Assembly: GCF_032854445.1 (NCBI RefSeq)
Contig: NW_027018032.1
Coordinates: 48,001-112,000, forward strand
Direction: 5' to 3'
Source of the DNA: Liolophura sinensis
Lineage: Eukaryota > Mollusca > Polyplacophora > Chitonida > Chitonidae
Length of the DNA: 64,000 nucleotides
Shown: one piece after another, positions 1 to 11,309 of the stretch
Position numbering within the stretch: position 1 is the stretch's first letter
Layout: the number at the start of each line of letters is the position of its first letter
The notes under the pieces: generated by a model
What the model was told of the DNA's origin: nothing
The model's database searches: none
The model's input: the letters and a program-made list of their open reading frames with translations, nothing else
Translations under genes and position numbers: made by a program

Positions 1-440
1 TTATTTTAAGTATATCTAGATTTGTGATGTCCACTGAAATGTTTCCTACCTAAATCCGTTTTGGCCTTGGTGCTATGGGAGGTGTGCTTCGCTGTGTTAG
101 GCATATACGTGAAGAGTTAGAAAAAAACTAGCGGAAGCAAATACAAACTGACAAGAATCTATCCGTCGAAACAGACATTCGATTAACAGTCGTCAACCAA
201 GACAGACGTTCCAGTTCGATAATCGCAAGTCTAATTCCCAAAATCACGTTTAACAGAAACAGGCAAAGAACTAAGAAAATATATTATGCACGAAAATACG
301 ACGGAATCATGCAAAGACAAGCAGTCAACAGTTTTTAACGATTTTGAAAAGACCCAAAGTGTGTTGTGGGCGAATGAGTGAAAGAGACCGTATTTCACTG
401 TTGTTGCTCCTCTGGTTTAAATCCCTGTGCTTTAAGTCTA
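1..440 (+). repeat. Interrupted copy of a dispersed repeat
   Basis: Bases 62-116 resemble the middle of a repeat found whole at 6640-6960 and 7715-8010 (a 'ggtgctat...gaggtgtg' block followed by 'tacgtgaagagttag'). Its right part (a 'ccgtatttcactgttgttgct' like block followed by 'ctctggttta') reappears only at 384-422. About 250 unrelated bases lie between, so the copy seems to be split by a later insertion. No open frame of note. Confidence 0.4.
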
Positions 441-788
441 TATTTTATATTGTAACAATTAGATTTTAATCGAATTTGAATTTTAATATTCCAGGGGCAA
501 ACAAAACATTGCCACATGACATTTTCATCGATGGTAATAGATTGACGTATCGACGACATTCTCACAAGATCCGAATCACCATGACACGGGAGAAAGTTTC
601 TTGATATGTTTTAGAAGAAAATGAAGCAAGTTGAAATGTTTCGATCTAATTTGGCCGAGATTAAAAAATCCACATTTTAACAAAATATTTTCCTGTGTGC
701 ACTGCGCTTAACGCAAGGCACAGACTTCTAAAGCCGCATACCAAAGGTTAACTGTTCTGCTGCCAACGGTACCACCGCTTGCTCCATC

Positions 789-1512
789 ATGGACTATAGA
801 CTGCCTACTCTCTATACTACAATTCCTCACACAGATTTAATTGATAGAATTTCATCGCTAATTGTATCGGTGTTTAATAAACCTGGTCACTGCTACATTA
901 ACATCGAAAGCAACAAAGCCTTCTTCAGTTCAACTACATACAAGGATTACCATTCATGGGATGTTTCCACCTTCCTTGAATTATTATGAATAACATCTAT
1001 GTACAATTCGGGGAAACCATATATCCACAATGTACAGGGTACAAAGTGCTCCCCCTTTTTTTGGCCGAAATATACCCGTTGTCATATCAGTACGACCATA
1101 TGCAGAAACTATTGTGGAGTAATCCTCACCAGCCCCGACCTTTCTCATTCACTAAACGGTATATTAATGATCTGTATATCAAAGGCTATGAAAGATATTT
1201 ACCCATCTTCAATCGATTTAAAGAAAACCTCAGACTCACCAACACCAAAACGGTTTCCTTTCTCGCATACTTTGCGACATGAGGAATAGTTTCAATTTTA
1301 ACATTGTAAATTATCTTTACTTGGAAAGCAGTATACCAAATGGCCCTGAATATAGCTTGTATATATCTTGCCTTGTAGGATTTGTTAGATCCAGCGATTT
1401 CAATCAACATCACAAGTTATTACCGCAAGAACTAGTGTGTCAAGGTTATTCCATAAACCGCTTCTTTTCAAATTTCTTAAATTTTACAATGAGTACATTT
1501 CTCTTAAAGTAA
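789..1512 (+). pseudogene. Reverse transcriptase fragment, Penelope-like type (decayed)
   Basis: Three overlapping frames on the plus strand read as one reverse transcriptase broken by frameshifts. The first piece (789-989) has 'TLYTTIPHTDLI', like the LYT-x-IPH block of Penelope-type RTs. The second (about 986-1282) has 'IYVQFGETIY', a block ending 'FLAEIYPLSYQYDHM' that matches the AP-x-LA-x-IY region, and 'RYINDLYI' where an active RT would have YxDD; the first aspartate is replaced by Asn. The third (1279-1510) continues with 'NFNIVNYLYLESSIPNGP'. No GIY-YIG endonuclease is seen. Dead, because of the frameshifts and the damaged catalytic motif. The class call is from motif resemblance only; a related LTR-less RT lineage is possible. 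Confidence 0.6.
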
Positions 1513-1611
1513 AGTAAATATGGACAGAGCGTTTAGAACCTCACAAGCTCAGCTTCATGATGTGTATAATTCCCCTTAAGCCCACGGTAGGGGATCGTGT
1601 TGAGTTACATC

Positions 1612-1900
1612 GCCACGTTGGATATGTGAACACTCGCAATCAAAGCGCAACTGAGATACATATTTTGTTATCGACAACTGATATTCTAGCATGGTACACG
1701 ATTTGAATACTGATTTCACTCAGTCGCCTAGAACATACCTTACGTCTTTCCTACATCACTGAAAACTGTTGAACGCTTTTCTTTGTATGTTTGTGTCCTA
1801 GTTTCGTACTTTATATACTTTCAATAGTTCTTTAGTACTTTGTGTTAAACGTCGTTTGGGAAATTGGCCTTGCGATTATTGACCTGGCACGTGTAATAAG
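1612..1900 (+). repeat. Dispersed repeat, second copy near 60.05-60.3 kb
   Basis: Blocks such as 'aaagcgcaactgagatac' (about 1641), 'catcactgaaaactg' (about 1754) and 'gtgttaaacgtcgtttggg' (about 1841) recur in the same order at 60046, 60159 and 60253 with scattered substitutions. No coding content. One of two diverged copies of an interspersed repeat at opposite ends of the window. Confidence 0.5.
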
Positions 1901-3620
1901 ATACATACCTCTACATAAATTTGGGACTTTTCTAAGATATACCAGTGATCAGCTAGCCTGTTCTAGCGCTGTACTCGCAGTCTTTTACAGATATACCGGT
2001 GCCAGTGGTTACCGGTACGAGACATCAACCCATTCGGCCTACACTGTACACATCTGGTTAAAATGGGAGGTAAACACACTGAAGTTTGTTCGGATAACTA
2101 TCCATCGGGTACATGTTATAGTTAAGTCCTTTAAGCGGCTATTAAGATTACAATAACTTTAGGTACCGTGTTTGACATATTTCAACATTGTTTTCTAATA
2201 CTTTGGAGAACACTCCCCTGTAACTTGTCACGTAAGCACATTGGGCTAAGTGTCGGACTTCTTGTATTTCTGCATATTAAAGCTAGAATTCTCTGGTCCC
2301 TTGGCATTATTTAGTGTGATAACATCACCACCATTTTAAGTAAATCTAGACTAGTGATGTCCAGTAAATTGCTGTGATCAGAAAATCTCGTATTCGACAG
2401 GAAATGTTTCCCATGTTTACTGGGCTTGACGCAAGGCACAAATTTCTTAAGCAACATTGCATTGGTTAACAGTTCTGCGGCTAAATTTTGATGTCCTCGG
2501 AAAAACTTTCTTTACAAATATTTAAAGCATAATATCTGTTTAGCTATAAATATTTTTTTTTATTTTGACCTCTTACATCAAAGAGTATGTAAAATGCCAG
2601 GTGGAGGGAGCATGCTCTCAAAACCTTTTTCTCAGCTGCTCCCCATATCCATGTCGCCAAATGGCTAAAACTGAATATGTCATAGAGTTACCTCGTATTG
2701 CCAGGATCTTCCTGTTGTCAAAGTTGCTAGGACCTCCAACAACTTTTGTTATGAAAATCTTTTCGGCCGTTTGCTTCCAAAAGGCACGTTTCTCTAAGGC
2801 TGTTACCCAGTATTGTAAGGGGATTAACCAAACTTCCCATAAAACGAACAAAATCTGCATTATTTTTGTGCTTTCCATTTAAACTTACCGTACAAAGAAA
2901 TCCAAGATGTTATTGTTCAGGTAACATTTGATAATTGTTGTTCCTTTATCGAATGATTTGTATGTGAATGTAATGTACGTGTTGGTAATCTACATTACCC
3001 TTGGATTCGAAACTAACCGTCGTAGAGATATGATATCTTTAAAGAGTTTGCACACGGCTCTAATTTTATTTACCACGTGGTTGGAAGGTTTTAATGTCGG
3101 CAATGCACTGGCACGTTCGAATAGTTACTGAAGTTTGGTAAGTAAATGCTTGGATTTTTAACTCTTTATAGTGTAAACAAATATACTGAACTCCCGTTAC
3201 AAAGACTGATGAGTAAAAAACCACAAATGTACGAGAGTTACAAAAAGAATGGTGAAGACATGTAATATGATGTTTACGTACACTGAAAGTGTCCAAAAAC
3301 CATGAAATGTACGTTACCATTAGTAATGTACATGTCATAAAAGCTTCCTGGGCTTAGAGCTTGCAGTTTTTGTTAAGTGATAATAAACAGCGGATTGGAA
3401 GTACGTCCATTAGAGAAAGATATATTTCCTCCTTTTGAAAATATAAATTAATGTATTAGGCCTACATAAGCAGTGAAACAATTTGGTTGCTTTTTGAAAT
3501 AATAAACATACTTTTCTGTTAAAGCCGTTGTGATTTCGTTCATATTGGATAATATTTTTACACCATTTATCCATCTATATTCATTTGATTAAGTGCTTGT
3601 TTACTCTTCTATATAACAGA
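1900..3620. other. No gene recognised; repeat-like sequence
   Basis: Contains a short block at 2331-2375 (like bases 1-40) and another at 2400-2490 (like 680-760), so remnants of the repeat at the left edge recur here. Frames on both strands are short and overlap antisense to each other. I see no domain or splice-supported exon. Confidence 0.4.
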
Positions 3621-3747
3621 TGTGAAATGAAGGACCACGCATCAGACCAGACTAGAATCCATATTATCAGCTGTAACGTACATTACACTTGAGGTAACGT
3701 ACATTTCTTCTGCCCGAAACTTAAACCAGTTTAGATCAAAATGCTCA

Positions 3748-5993
3748 ATGCATAAATACAGAAATATGAGAAAAGCAGAGCAGAGAAGCAGAAAGCCTAC
3801 CAAGAGAGGGAGAAGGCGAAAGGTGGGAAATATATGGAGAAAGAGAGACAGCGAAGATATCCCTGCTCACGAACTGAGTTTAACAGAGAGGAAAAAAAAA
3901 CTCACAAAAGAGAGAAAGAGAGTACCGTGAGAAGAAAAGAAGGCAATTGAAGGAAGTTCGGGGACAGGATAATATGGGGCTATCATCACCTGAAGAGTGT
4001 AGTGGCTACGAGAGCGGCCCGGTTCCGTCTAAATCATCAGATCCTAAATTACTTAAGGTAAAAATGAACTTTCCTAGTAAAAGGAGGGCTACGACACGAA
4101 AGCGAATCAGCAGGGCATTGTTACCGCCTAACAGAGAATTGAAACATGTCCGTAACAAGTATGAGGAGCTGTGTAAGAAATACAAAACCCTTCAGAGTCG
4201 GAATCACAGGCAGAAAACAATTTTATCCATACCACATATGCAACCAGGGAGTCAAGCAAATGCTGATATTAAGAGGGACCAAGAGAATAAAGTTCGCAGA
4301 CAGCTGGTTTTGGGAAATGCCCTTCTCATGGAGGTTAAGCAGGCGAAGGAGCAGATAGCCTGGAAAAGAGGAAATGTAGATGTTTTAAATGCAATGGTTT
4401 CTGGTCATATAATTAAAAAGTAACAGGGGGCTGAAATGGCTTCGTTCATAAACCAGACTTGGAATACACAGAATGAGAAAGTTTGATGGAAAGTGGAAAA
4501 GCAAAACAAAAAGAGGCCTCAGGGAAAGAAACGTGAAGAAAAAGAGAACTTCTTCGAGAGGAATAACGTAAGTCGTTCTCAGCCTGGCAGATCAGATGCA
4601 GTGAAGACGTCGGGTAATGTAAAAAGCAATATTTACTGACTGTTTATGTAATCTCACATCGGAACGTCCCTTAATCAGAGTTTCTTTGGCAACGTTTTGT
4701 AGAATACGCCCAAAGCATATTTTGTTGACAAAGTTTATTAATAGATGTAGTTGTCTGTGCACAAAGCATCAAAATATGACTCTTGAGAAAATATGAGACC
4801 TTGAAAAAGGAAGGTGTCAGTGTGTCCGTAAATCCTGAAAACAACATTAATAGCGACACAATAATAGACAATGATTTGACCAAATCCTTACCAGATAAAT
4901 TCAAATGCGGACAGTGAAAGACAATTACAGTTACCGAAAAGGGAAAAGATAAAGGGTGTGATGCGACCGAAATAGACAAGGACGCCTTTCTGACCTCATT
5001 TAAAAGGCCGAATGATGACTTGAAGAACCTTGTGTTTAGGGTCAAAGAACAGTACGGCCAGATTCGTCGCCTGGAATAAAATTTACTTATGCACCATGTC
5101 ATACTACAGATGGGTTACGATGAAAATTACAACTGTAAATCAATGGAGGAAGTCCAGTCTGCCCACTGGAATCAAACATCCGTAACTCTACACCCATCTG
5201 CGTTGTATTTTAGAAAGGTTGACGGTTAATTGGATCACAGATTATTTGTAGTTGTGTTTGATGAACTTTCCCATTCCTCTGTGGCCGTGCATGGGTTCCT
5301 GGATGTCTTAATTCATGAAGGAAAGAAAAGCTCTTGACCTATGCACTAACATGATACACTACTGGTCAGATGGCCCTACAAGCCAAGACAGAAACAGGCA
5401 AGTATTTTACATTGTCGCAAATCATCACAGTATCTACGGAATAGATACGGGCCCAGTGGAATTACTTTGAGATGGGACATGGAAAAGGTCCTTTCGACAG
5501 TCGTAGCGGAACAACAAAGAGAATGATTGATGAAGCTGTATGTCCTGTTATTCAGGACGCCTCTGACTTCTATCTTTGGCCGACTTCTTCAAATATGGCA
5601 GTAGTTAAGTTTTTATTTGTTTCATCAGAGGTTTGCAGGAACGTATCCAACCATTTATCACAAAGAAAGATCTTACCAGTCCGGGGTACCTTCAAGTTGT
5701 ATGCTGTTGCTGGTCTAGGTGATGATATGATGGCCTTCAAAGACATCAGCTGTTACTGTGAGACATGTCTCAAAACCGAGTTGTGTACAGGTTGGTCTAC
5801 ACAATCATTAAGATCAAATTCATTGGCGTCAGAACACAGCACAAACGGAATTCAAGGTGAACAACTTGAATCAGAAATAAACGATAACACAACAGTTGAA
5901 ACCAATTCGGAGGTAGAGTTTTTTAATGCAACAGAAGGAGACTTTGTGGCGGCCTTTCATGACAAACAGTGGTACATAAGGAAGATCTTTTAA
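3748..5993 (+). pseudogene. Decayed copy of a repetitive DDE-like gene family (GHGKGP / YWSDGPTSQ family)
   Basis: The reading order across frames is coherent. Lys/Arg-rich coiled segments (3748-3930 and 3947-4423) come first, then a conserved stretch at 5089-5333 with 'EEVQSAHWNQTSVTLHP' and 'VVVFDELSHSSVAVHGF' split by one in-frame TAA at 5227. Next, in another frame, comes 'HYWSDGPTSQDRNRQVFYI' (about 5352-5408), then after a further shift 'WNYFEMGHGKGPFD' (from about 5457) and an open frame to 5993 with a Cys cluster 'CYCETCLKTELC'. I recall this order of blocks from uncharacterised multi-copy genes in cnidarians, molluscs and fish. The spaced Asp residues (VFDE, WSDGP) suggest an RNase H-fold, transposase-like origin, which is inference. 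Frameshifts and stops make it a pseudogene. Confidence 0.55.
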
Positions 5994-6639
5994 TGACATT
6001 GTTTTGAAGATGAATGCGCTAGTACCAACTGAAAAGTCGAAGCAAATGTTCAGATTTAATGAGGGAGAAATGGACAAAGTAGTTACCGTATCTAACCATT
6101 AACCATTTAGTTATCTGTCCTTAAGTTGTCGTTAACAACTAATCGCTTAAGATGTTTGTATAAACATGTGTCTAATTAGACGTCCTCGGTTTAATCAATA
6201 TTTTTGCTTCGACGCGGACTTTTAAAATATACGTTAACGTGTACGTTATCATAACTGTGGGAATTGGTGAGGAACTGAACTTGAATTTTGAGTTTGCAAT
6301 TAGCTTGTTGTGATTCTTTGATACGCATTAGCTGAAAAAAAAACTTTTAGTTTGTTTCATGATGCCTTGTGTTTTGTTCATTGGACAGTAATGTACGTTA
6401 CATTTATTATGTTATTTGAATATAAATCAGCTGGCATCATGAAGATCAACTGCAATGTTTAAGAGTTAAGTTGTTTTCGTCTGACTAACGTTGCCAAGAA
6501 AAATTGAGGCCGTTTAGCTCCGATTATGTGTCAGCTTTCAAACTATTGTCGCTGCTCTGGTTTAGTCTTATTCCTGCATAAACCATGAATCTGCTGGTGG
6601 ACTAAGCGTCCCTAAGCCTTGTCCGCTTGAATTATTTTA

Positions 6640-6960
6640 GTGTGATTGTACGCTAAATGTGATGACAATATAGCGTATTACGTATCAGTGATTTCCAACA
6701 AATTGCAATTATCACCACGGCCATCGTTTTCATCCAATGCTGCTTAAGCCATGGTGCTAAGAGGCGTGTAATTTGCTATTATCTATGCCATTACATCAAG
6801 AGTCAGAATAAAATTTTGACTGAGGTAAAATAACAAGAGATGGTTTTGCACGGCTTACGTGTGACCAATTGCAATCACACTGTCGTCGCTGCTCTGGTTT
6901 TACTCTCTATGCTTTACGTAGTTAATTTTATTATGTTTAGTTCTGTTTTCGTTGACCTCA
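6640..6960 (+). repeat. Dispersed repeat family, copy 1
   Basis: About 320 bases running from 'gtgatgacaatatagcg' through 'ctgcttaagccatggtgcta' to 'cgctgctctggttttactct'. The same order of blocks is found at 7715-8010 and 9230-9430 (plus) and, reversed, at 10490-10700 and 13160-13370. No coding capacity is seen, so it looks like a short non-autonomous element. Ends and target duplications could not be fixed by eye. Confidence 0.55.
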
Positions 6961-7091
6961 ATGACGCATGTAGCTATGTTGTTTTTATGACAAAATTTTC
7001 AGATATCCAGCTTTAAAACCATATTGCCGTCAGATCATATACTACAACAGATAAAATTAAATTCATTTATTAAGGTTATATTATACCTAAA

Positions 7092-7560
7092 CGTGTAAAA
7101 AAATTCAAATAGAGCAGTGTTAGAAACAGGGCTTACAGTAAAATCGATAGCACCTATAGTAACTGGGGTCGTACTCGGTCAAAACCTGTTAATTCCACCC
7201 AATATCCACCATGCCACTGTTTTTTTATAAATAATTATGACGTCACTCGAGGCAATGTGTCCTTGCCGTTGAAACCGAGGTCATGTACTCTAACATTATG
7301 AATTAGAAACATTGCTCTAACTTAAGTTTCCTTGCAATAATGTGAACCTCCGACAAATCAATGTGTAGAGTTTGTGTTGTTACGTGTCATTGACTGAAGG
7401 CAATTTTGGTAGCGAGTACGACTGACATCTGAAAACAGGTGACTCTAAAGGAAATATAGTATAGCTGTGTAACTTTATTTATAGTCTATTTATTTTTAGG
7501 AAATCGCCTATATACAACTGTCTGTAAAATCTGCCATACTCGCTACCAAAACAGTGACAC
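7092..7560 (+). repeat. Dispersed repeat family, related to 39.7-40.4 kb
   Basis: A block 'gttagaaacagggcttaca' at about 7119 appears reversed near 39866-39885. A block around 7291-7305 ('acattatgaattagaaa') and one near 7410 ('tagcgagtacgactgac') recur in direct order at about 40188 and 40279. Parts of the same family are thus present in both orientations. No ORF. Confidence 0.45.
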
Positions 7561-7677
7561 AGTGGCTCACACCATAATGCTGACCGTCGTCGTATAAATG
7601 GGACACATTCTTGAATACGGCATAACACACCAATTAACTAACTAACTAACTAACTAGCTAACTAACTAGCTGACTAA
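7561..7677 (+). repeat. SINE 3' end followed by (taac)n microsatellite
   Basis: Bases 7573-7630 match the 3' end of the SINE at 41736-42010 ('cataatgctgaccgtcgtcg', then 'attcttgaatacggc'). The tail here is an imperfect (ctaa)n tract from 7630 to 7677 instead of (aaat)n. It is a 5'-truncated SINE copy whose tail became a microsatellite. Confidence 0.7.
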
Positions 7678-7714
7678 AAAATAAGATCTCACGACAGTAT
7701 GGAAAATTGTATAT

Positions 7715-8010
7715 TAAATGTGATGACAACACAGCATTTACCGTTATTCTGGACTAGTGACCAATCTAATAAAATGCAATCAATATTATTCCATGTTTGC
7801 CAATAGCTAATTCTGCTTAAGCCATGATGATAGGGGGCGTGTAATTTGCTACTATATATGAATTTACATGAATAATTGAAGTTAAAACCCTGTCGACTAA
7901 GGTAAATTGACAAGAGTCGGTATTTCACCGCTTATGTGCGACCATTTGCCAAGAATCACACTGTAGTCGCAGATTTGGGTCGAATCTCTACGCTCTACAC
8001 CTTTTACAGA
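7715..8010 (+). repeat. Dispersed repeat family, copy 2
   Basis: Same block order as 6640-6960: 'gtgatgacaacacagc', 'ctgcttaagccatgatga', 'ggcgtgtaatttgctac', 'gaccatttgccaagaatcac'. Diverged from copy 1 but alignable over most of its length. Confidence 0.55.
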
Positions 8011-9229
8011 ACTAGAGAAGGAAAATAGAACATTTAGTTATGTAGTATAGGTTGCGTTGCGTGGCATTGTAAAGCAAAATACTCCTAACGCACATTGTCC
8101 AGCATCCAACTTGCCTTTGACTTGGTTTCCAATCTAAGCTTATGGAGTTCAAAATTATGATTAGGAAAAAGTATTCTTACCAGGGCCTAATCTGGCCTCA
8201 CAAGGGCAAGGGGTGGAACCACCAGTGAAGGGCACCTCATTCTTGAATATTTCGATTCCCATATATTTTCAAGGGCCTCGGTTCCTACGGTTGACCTCCA
8301 CCACACGTGCACACCATAACTCGTACCTAGCCCGAAAATTCAGTCTAAGGATGGCTTGTATTTACTGATATGTGGAGAACTCTGCCATCCCGGATGACAT
8401 CTGATCATCACATTGTATCATAGCTACCCCAGGCCATCAAAAGTTGTTTGCTGCGGGTAACAAACCCTGTTTTTTGAAGTCGGGTCGGTCGGTCGGCATT
8501 TTTTTTCTTGAAAATAAATTGAAAGTAATTCCATCCCGCATAATCTGAATGCTAATTGAATTATCGCGGGCCCAATTTTCGTCACGTGCTTCAGGGGATA
8601 CATTTCCGATTTAAAATACTCTTGAAAAACTTTGTTGTTTTCATAACCAAGTTCTTTCACACTAAAGTCAAATATTCCTTCTTGATTCTGGATCCAAGAT
8701 TAAATTTGAGTAAATTTACGAACTTTAAACCTAAACAACTGAAGCTGAAAGGCATCCATTGCTTTCGCTACTGTGGCGAGGGGATGACAATTTGCTGTCG
8801 CCACAAAGAAATTATATTCGCAAAAACTAATTTGGCGAATGGCTGGCCGAAGCCTAGCGATTAAGTAGATACTCCGAGTCTTATAATGAATTCGGGTGGG
8901 GTTTTTTTTGTTTGTTTTGACAGCATGACTGATTTTACTGACATCTGAATATAGTATCCAAGCGGCAAATGAAATTTTATGAAAATATAAAAATATTAAT
9001 ACAATTTGCAATAAATTCTGTTTAGTCAAAGTGTGGCGATTTTACTCACTACGATGGCATGGGTTAACCATGGGTTAAACAGAATTAGATACAAATATGG
9101 AACAGTTCATCAGAAATTCTAAACACGTCGTCCTTATTGTACACATTGCAAACGCTAAGAATCTGAAAGTGCTGGAATCTCCGTGACAATAACTTTTATA
9201 GGCCTTTGTGAGAACGAACTAGAGAAATC

Positions 9230-9430
9230 CCTGGATATTAAATAATTATTGACGTGCTGTGGGGTGTGTGATATGCTGGAGTTTAAGAATTTACATGAAG
9301 AGTAAGAACAAAACCCTGTGGAATGAGGTAAATTGACAAGAGGTCGTATTTCACCGGTTATACCAAAGACCATTTGTCAGCGATCACACTGTCGCCGCTG
9401 CTCTGGTTTTACTCTCTGTGCTGTAGGTTA
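9230..9430 (+). repeat. Dispersed repeat family, partial copy 3
   Basis: Right half only of the family seen at 6640 and 7715, from a block with 'tttacatgaagagtaagaac' to 'cgccgctgctctggttttac'. The left half is missing or too diverged. Confidence 0.5.
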
Positions 9431-10450
9431 TATACCGTATGTACATCTGCCGTCAAGGGATCGTGCATGTTACACCCGTCAATAAATGCTGACAACGTTG
9501 TAGCTCACTTTCAAGAGAGAATACTCTAATAGGCTTCTGCGCTTACTACCCAGCGGTGATTCGTTTTCTGTTATATAGTGCGATGTAGGAGAGCTGGAAT
9601 GCAACAAGTGATGGTCAGTTTTATCATGATTGTCAACCGTCTGTATTTATTGCTTTAATTCAACTGATGAATCGCAAGGTGGATATATTCCCCTTTAGGA
9701 TTCCCTCCGGAATATGTCCATTACATGCACGTCTGCACTGATTAATTTTACACGCCACTGGATTATTTGACCATTGCCCAGTGGAAGAATCTTTGAACAA
9801 CTTTTTACTTAGATGTAATAGTTTCAGGCAGTTTCGTTTCAAGCTACAACGGCCGGTAGCGCCACTTGGGGTTAAGCACCTTCCAGTGCACCGTTTTCTT
9901 ACTCCAGGCAACAAGGACGAGAATTCACCAGGTATTTTTAGAGTTTGTTGTGTCCTCCGAAAAATTTTAATTTTTACAGTTTCTTGTGTAATTCCATTTA
10001 GGAATTTCCTTGATGCCCTGTGGTGTAAATCAGTCACACCGGGATACTGACAATCGCCAATATCTGCAACACCAACCAACCAACATACATGTAAAACCAT
10101 ACTGCTGTACAAATTGTCGATAATATTATATGTGTCTTAGTGGCGCTTTAACTGCAACTTTTCAGGTATACAACATGGCGATCTAATTTAACACGATGAA
10201 TACAGCACCCTTGAGGAATGGACGCAACCAAAGGGCAGATTGCCAGAGATTTTGAACACTCTGTTCGTATTTACTTATAAGAGAATTATTTTCGCTGTAA
10301 AACGAAGAAACTATGAGTGAAGGCGTTTGACGGGAAAGGAAACTACAAACTCTCCAAATCGTACATCTTAACTGGACTTACATTTTGTACACAGACTAAC
10401 ACGGATCCCCTCTCGCAGACTTTACGACTAGAGAGACAGTTTTAATTTTG
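9430..10450. other. No gene recognised
   Basis: Open frames at 9660-10112 (minus, 150 codons) and 9781-10050 (plus, 89 codons) overlap on opposite strands. Neither shows a domain, signal peptide or hydrophobic pattern I recognise. The minus frame is the longest open stretch between 6.0 and 21 kb, but its composition is unremarkable and I do not call it a gene. Confidence 0.3.
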
Positions 10451-10454
10451 AGAC

Positions 10455-10700
10455 TTTTGTAAGTTATCCTTACTTGGATAGCAATATATCAAATGGTCCT
10501 GGATATGCTTGCAGAAGATCAGATCAGCGACGTCAGTGTGATAGCCGACAAATGGTCATACGTATAACCGGTGAAATACGGCCTCTTGTCAGTATACTGA
10601 CTGCTCATGTAAATGCTAAAATAGTAGCAAATTACATGCCCCTAGCTTCATGGCTTAAGCAGAATTAGGTAAAAATATGCAGTGATGCCAGTTGCAATTT
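10455..10700 (-). repeat. Penelope-like RT scrap joined to an inverted copy of the dispersed repeat
   Basis: Bases 10458-10515 read on the plus strand as 'YLDSNISNGPGYA', matching 'YLESSIPNGPEYS' of the RT fragment near 1310-1350. At about 10515 this joins directly to the dispersed repeat in reverse orientation ('cagcgacgtcagtgtgata', then 'gtgaaatacggcctcttgtc'). The junction suggests the short repeat may derive from, or be mobilised with, the RT element. Confidence 0.5.
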
Positions 10701-11309
10701 CCAGAATCTCTGGCAACCTGCGTTATCATTGTGTTTAATTCAGCTTAACCTGGGTATAGGGGATGTATTTTAGGGGAAATATTATTTTATTATCGACAAC
10801 TTTTAAACTAGAGTATACATGAACGAATGTCTGTTTCGACACATAGTTTGATCAGCACTCTGCCCACAACTTGCCCGCCTTGGTCGATGAAGACGCGTGA
10901 CCGAATGTCCCGGTCCAATGCATGAACGCCCACATAAAGCAAGACGGGTTATTTGCAAATGAATAAGCTACCATCCGTCAGTCATATCAGGTAGATGTTT
11001 TCTGGATTACACGTTGGTTTTATAATCCATCTATTTCATTTTGTGATAAATTGCTGCTGCTTAAGTGTTTATATGAACACAGAAGTGAAAATCAATCCTT
11101 ACCTCAGGTGAACTGACAGGAGGCCGGGCTTGTACTGTTTGACCAATTACACTGTTAATAAAACTTTAAAAAATGCCACAATCAGATGAAAAAGCGTCAA
11201 AACCAATTTGCTGTTCTACCATGGCCAGTACACAAAATAAGGACTACATTGTTCCAGGATGGAATGATTATGTGAGTTATCTTCACCTACATGCTAGGAC
11301 AGGCTTTAA

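Noticed and set aside
9660-10112. 150-codon minus-strand frame
   Set aside because: No recognisable domain, overlaps an antisense frame, and sits among decayed repeats.
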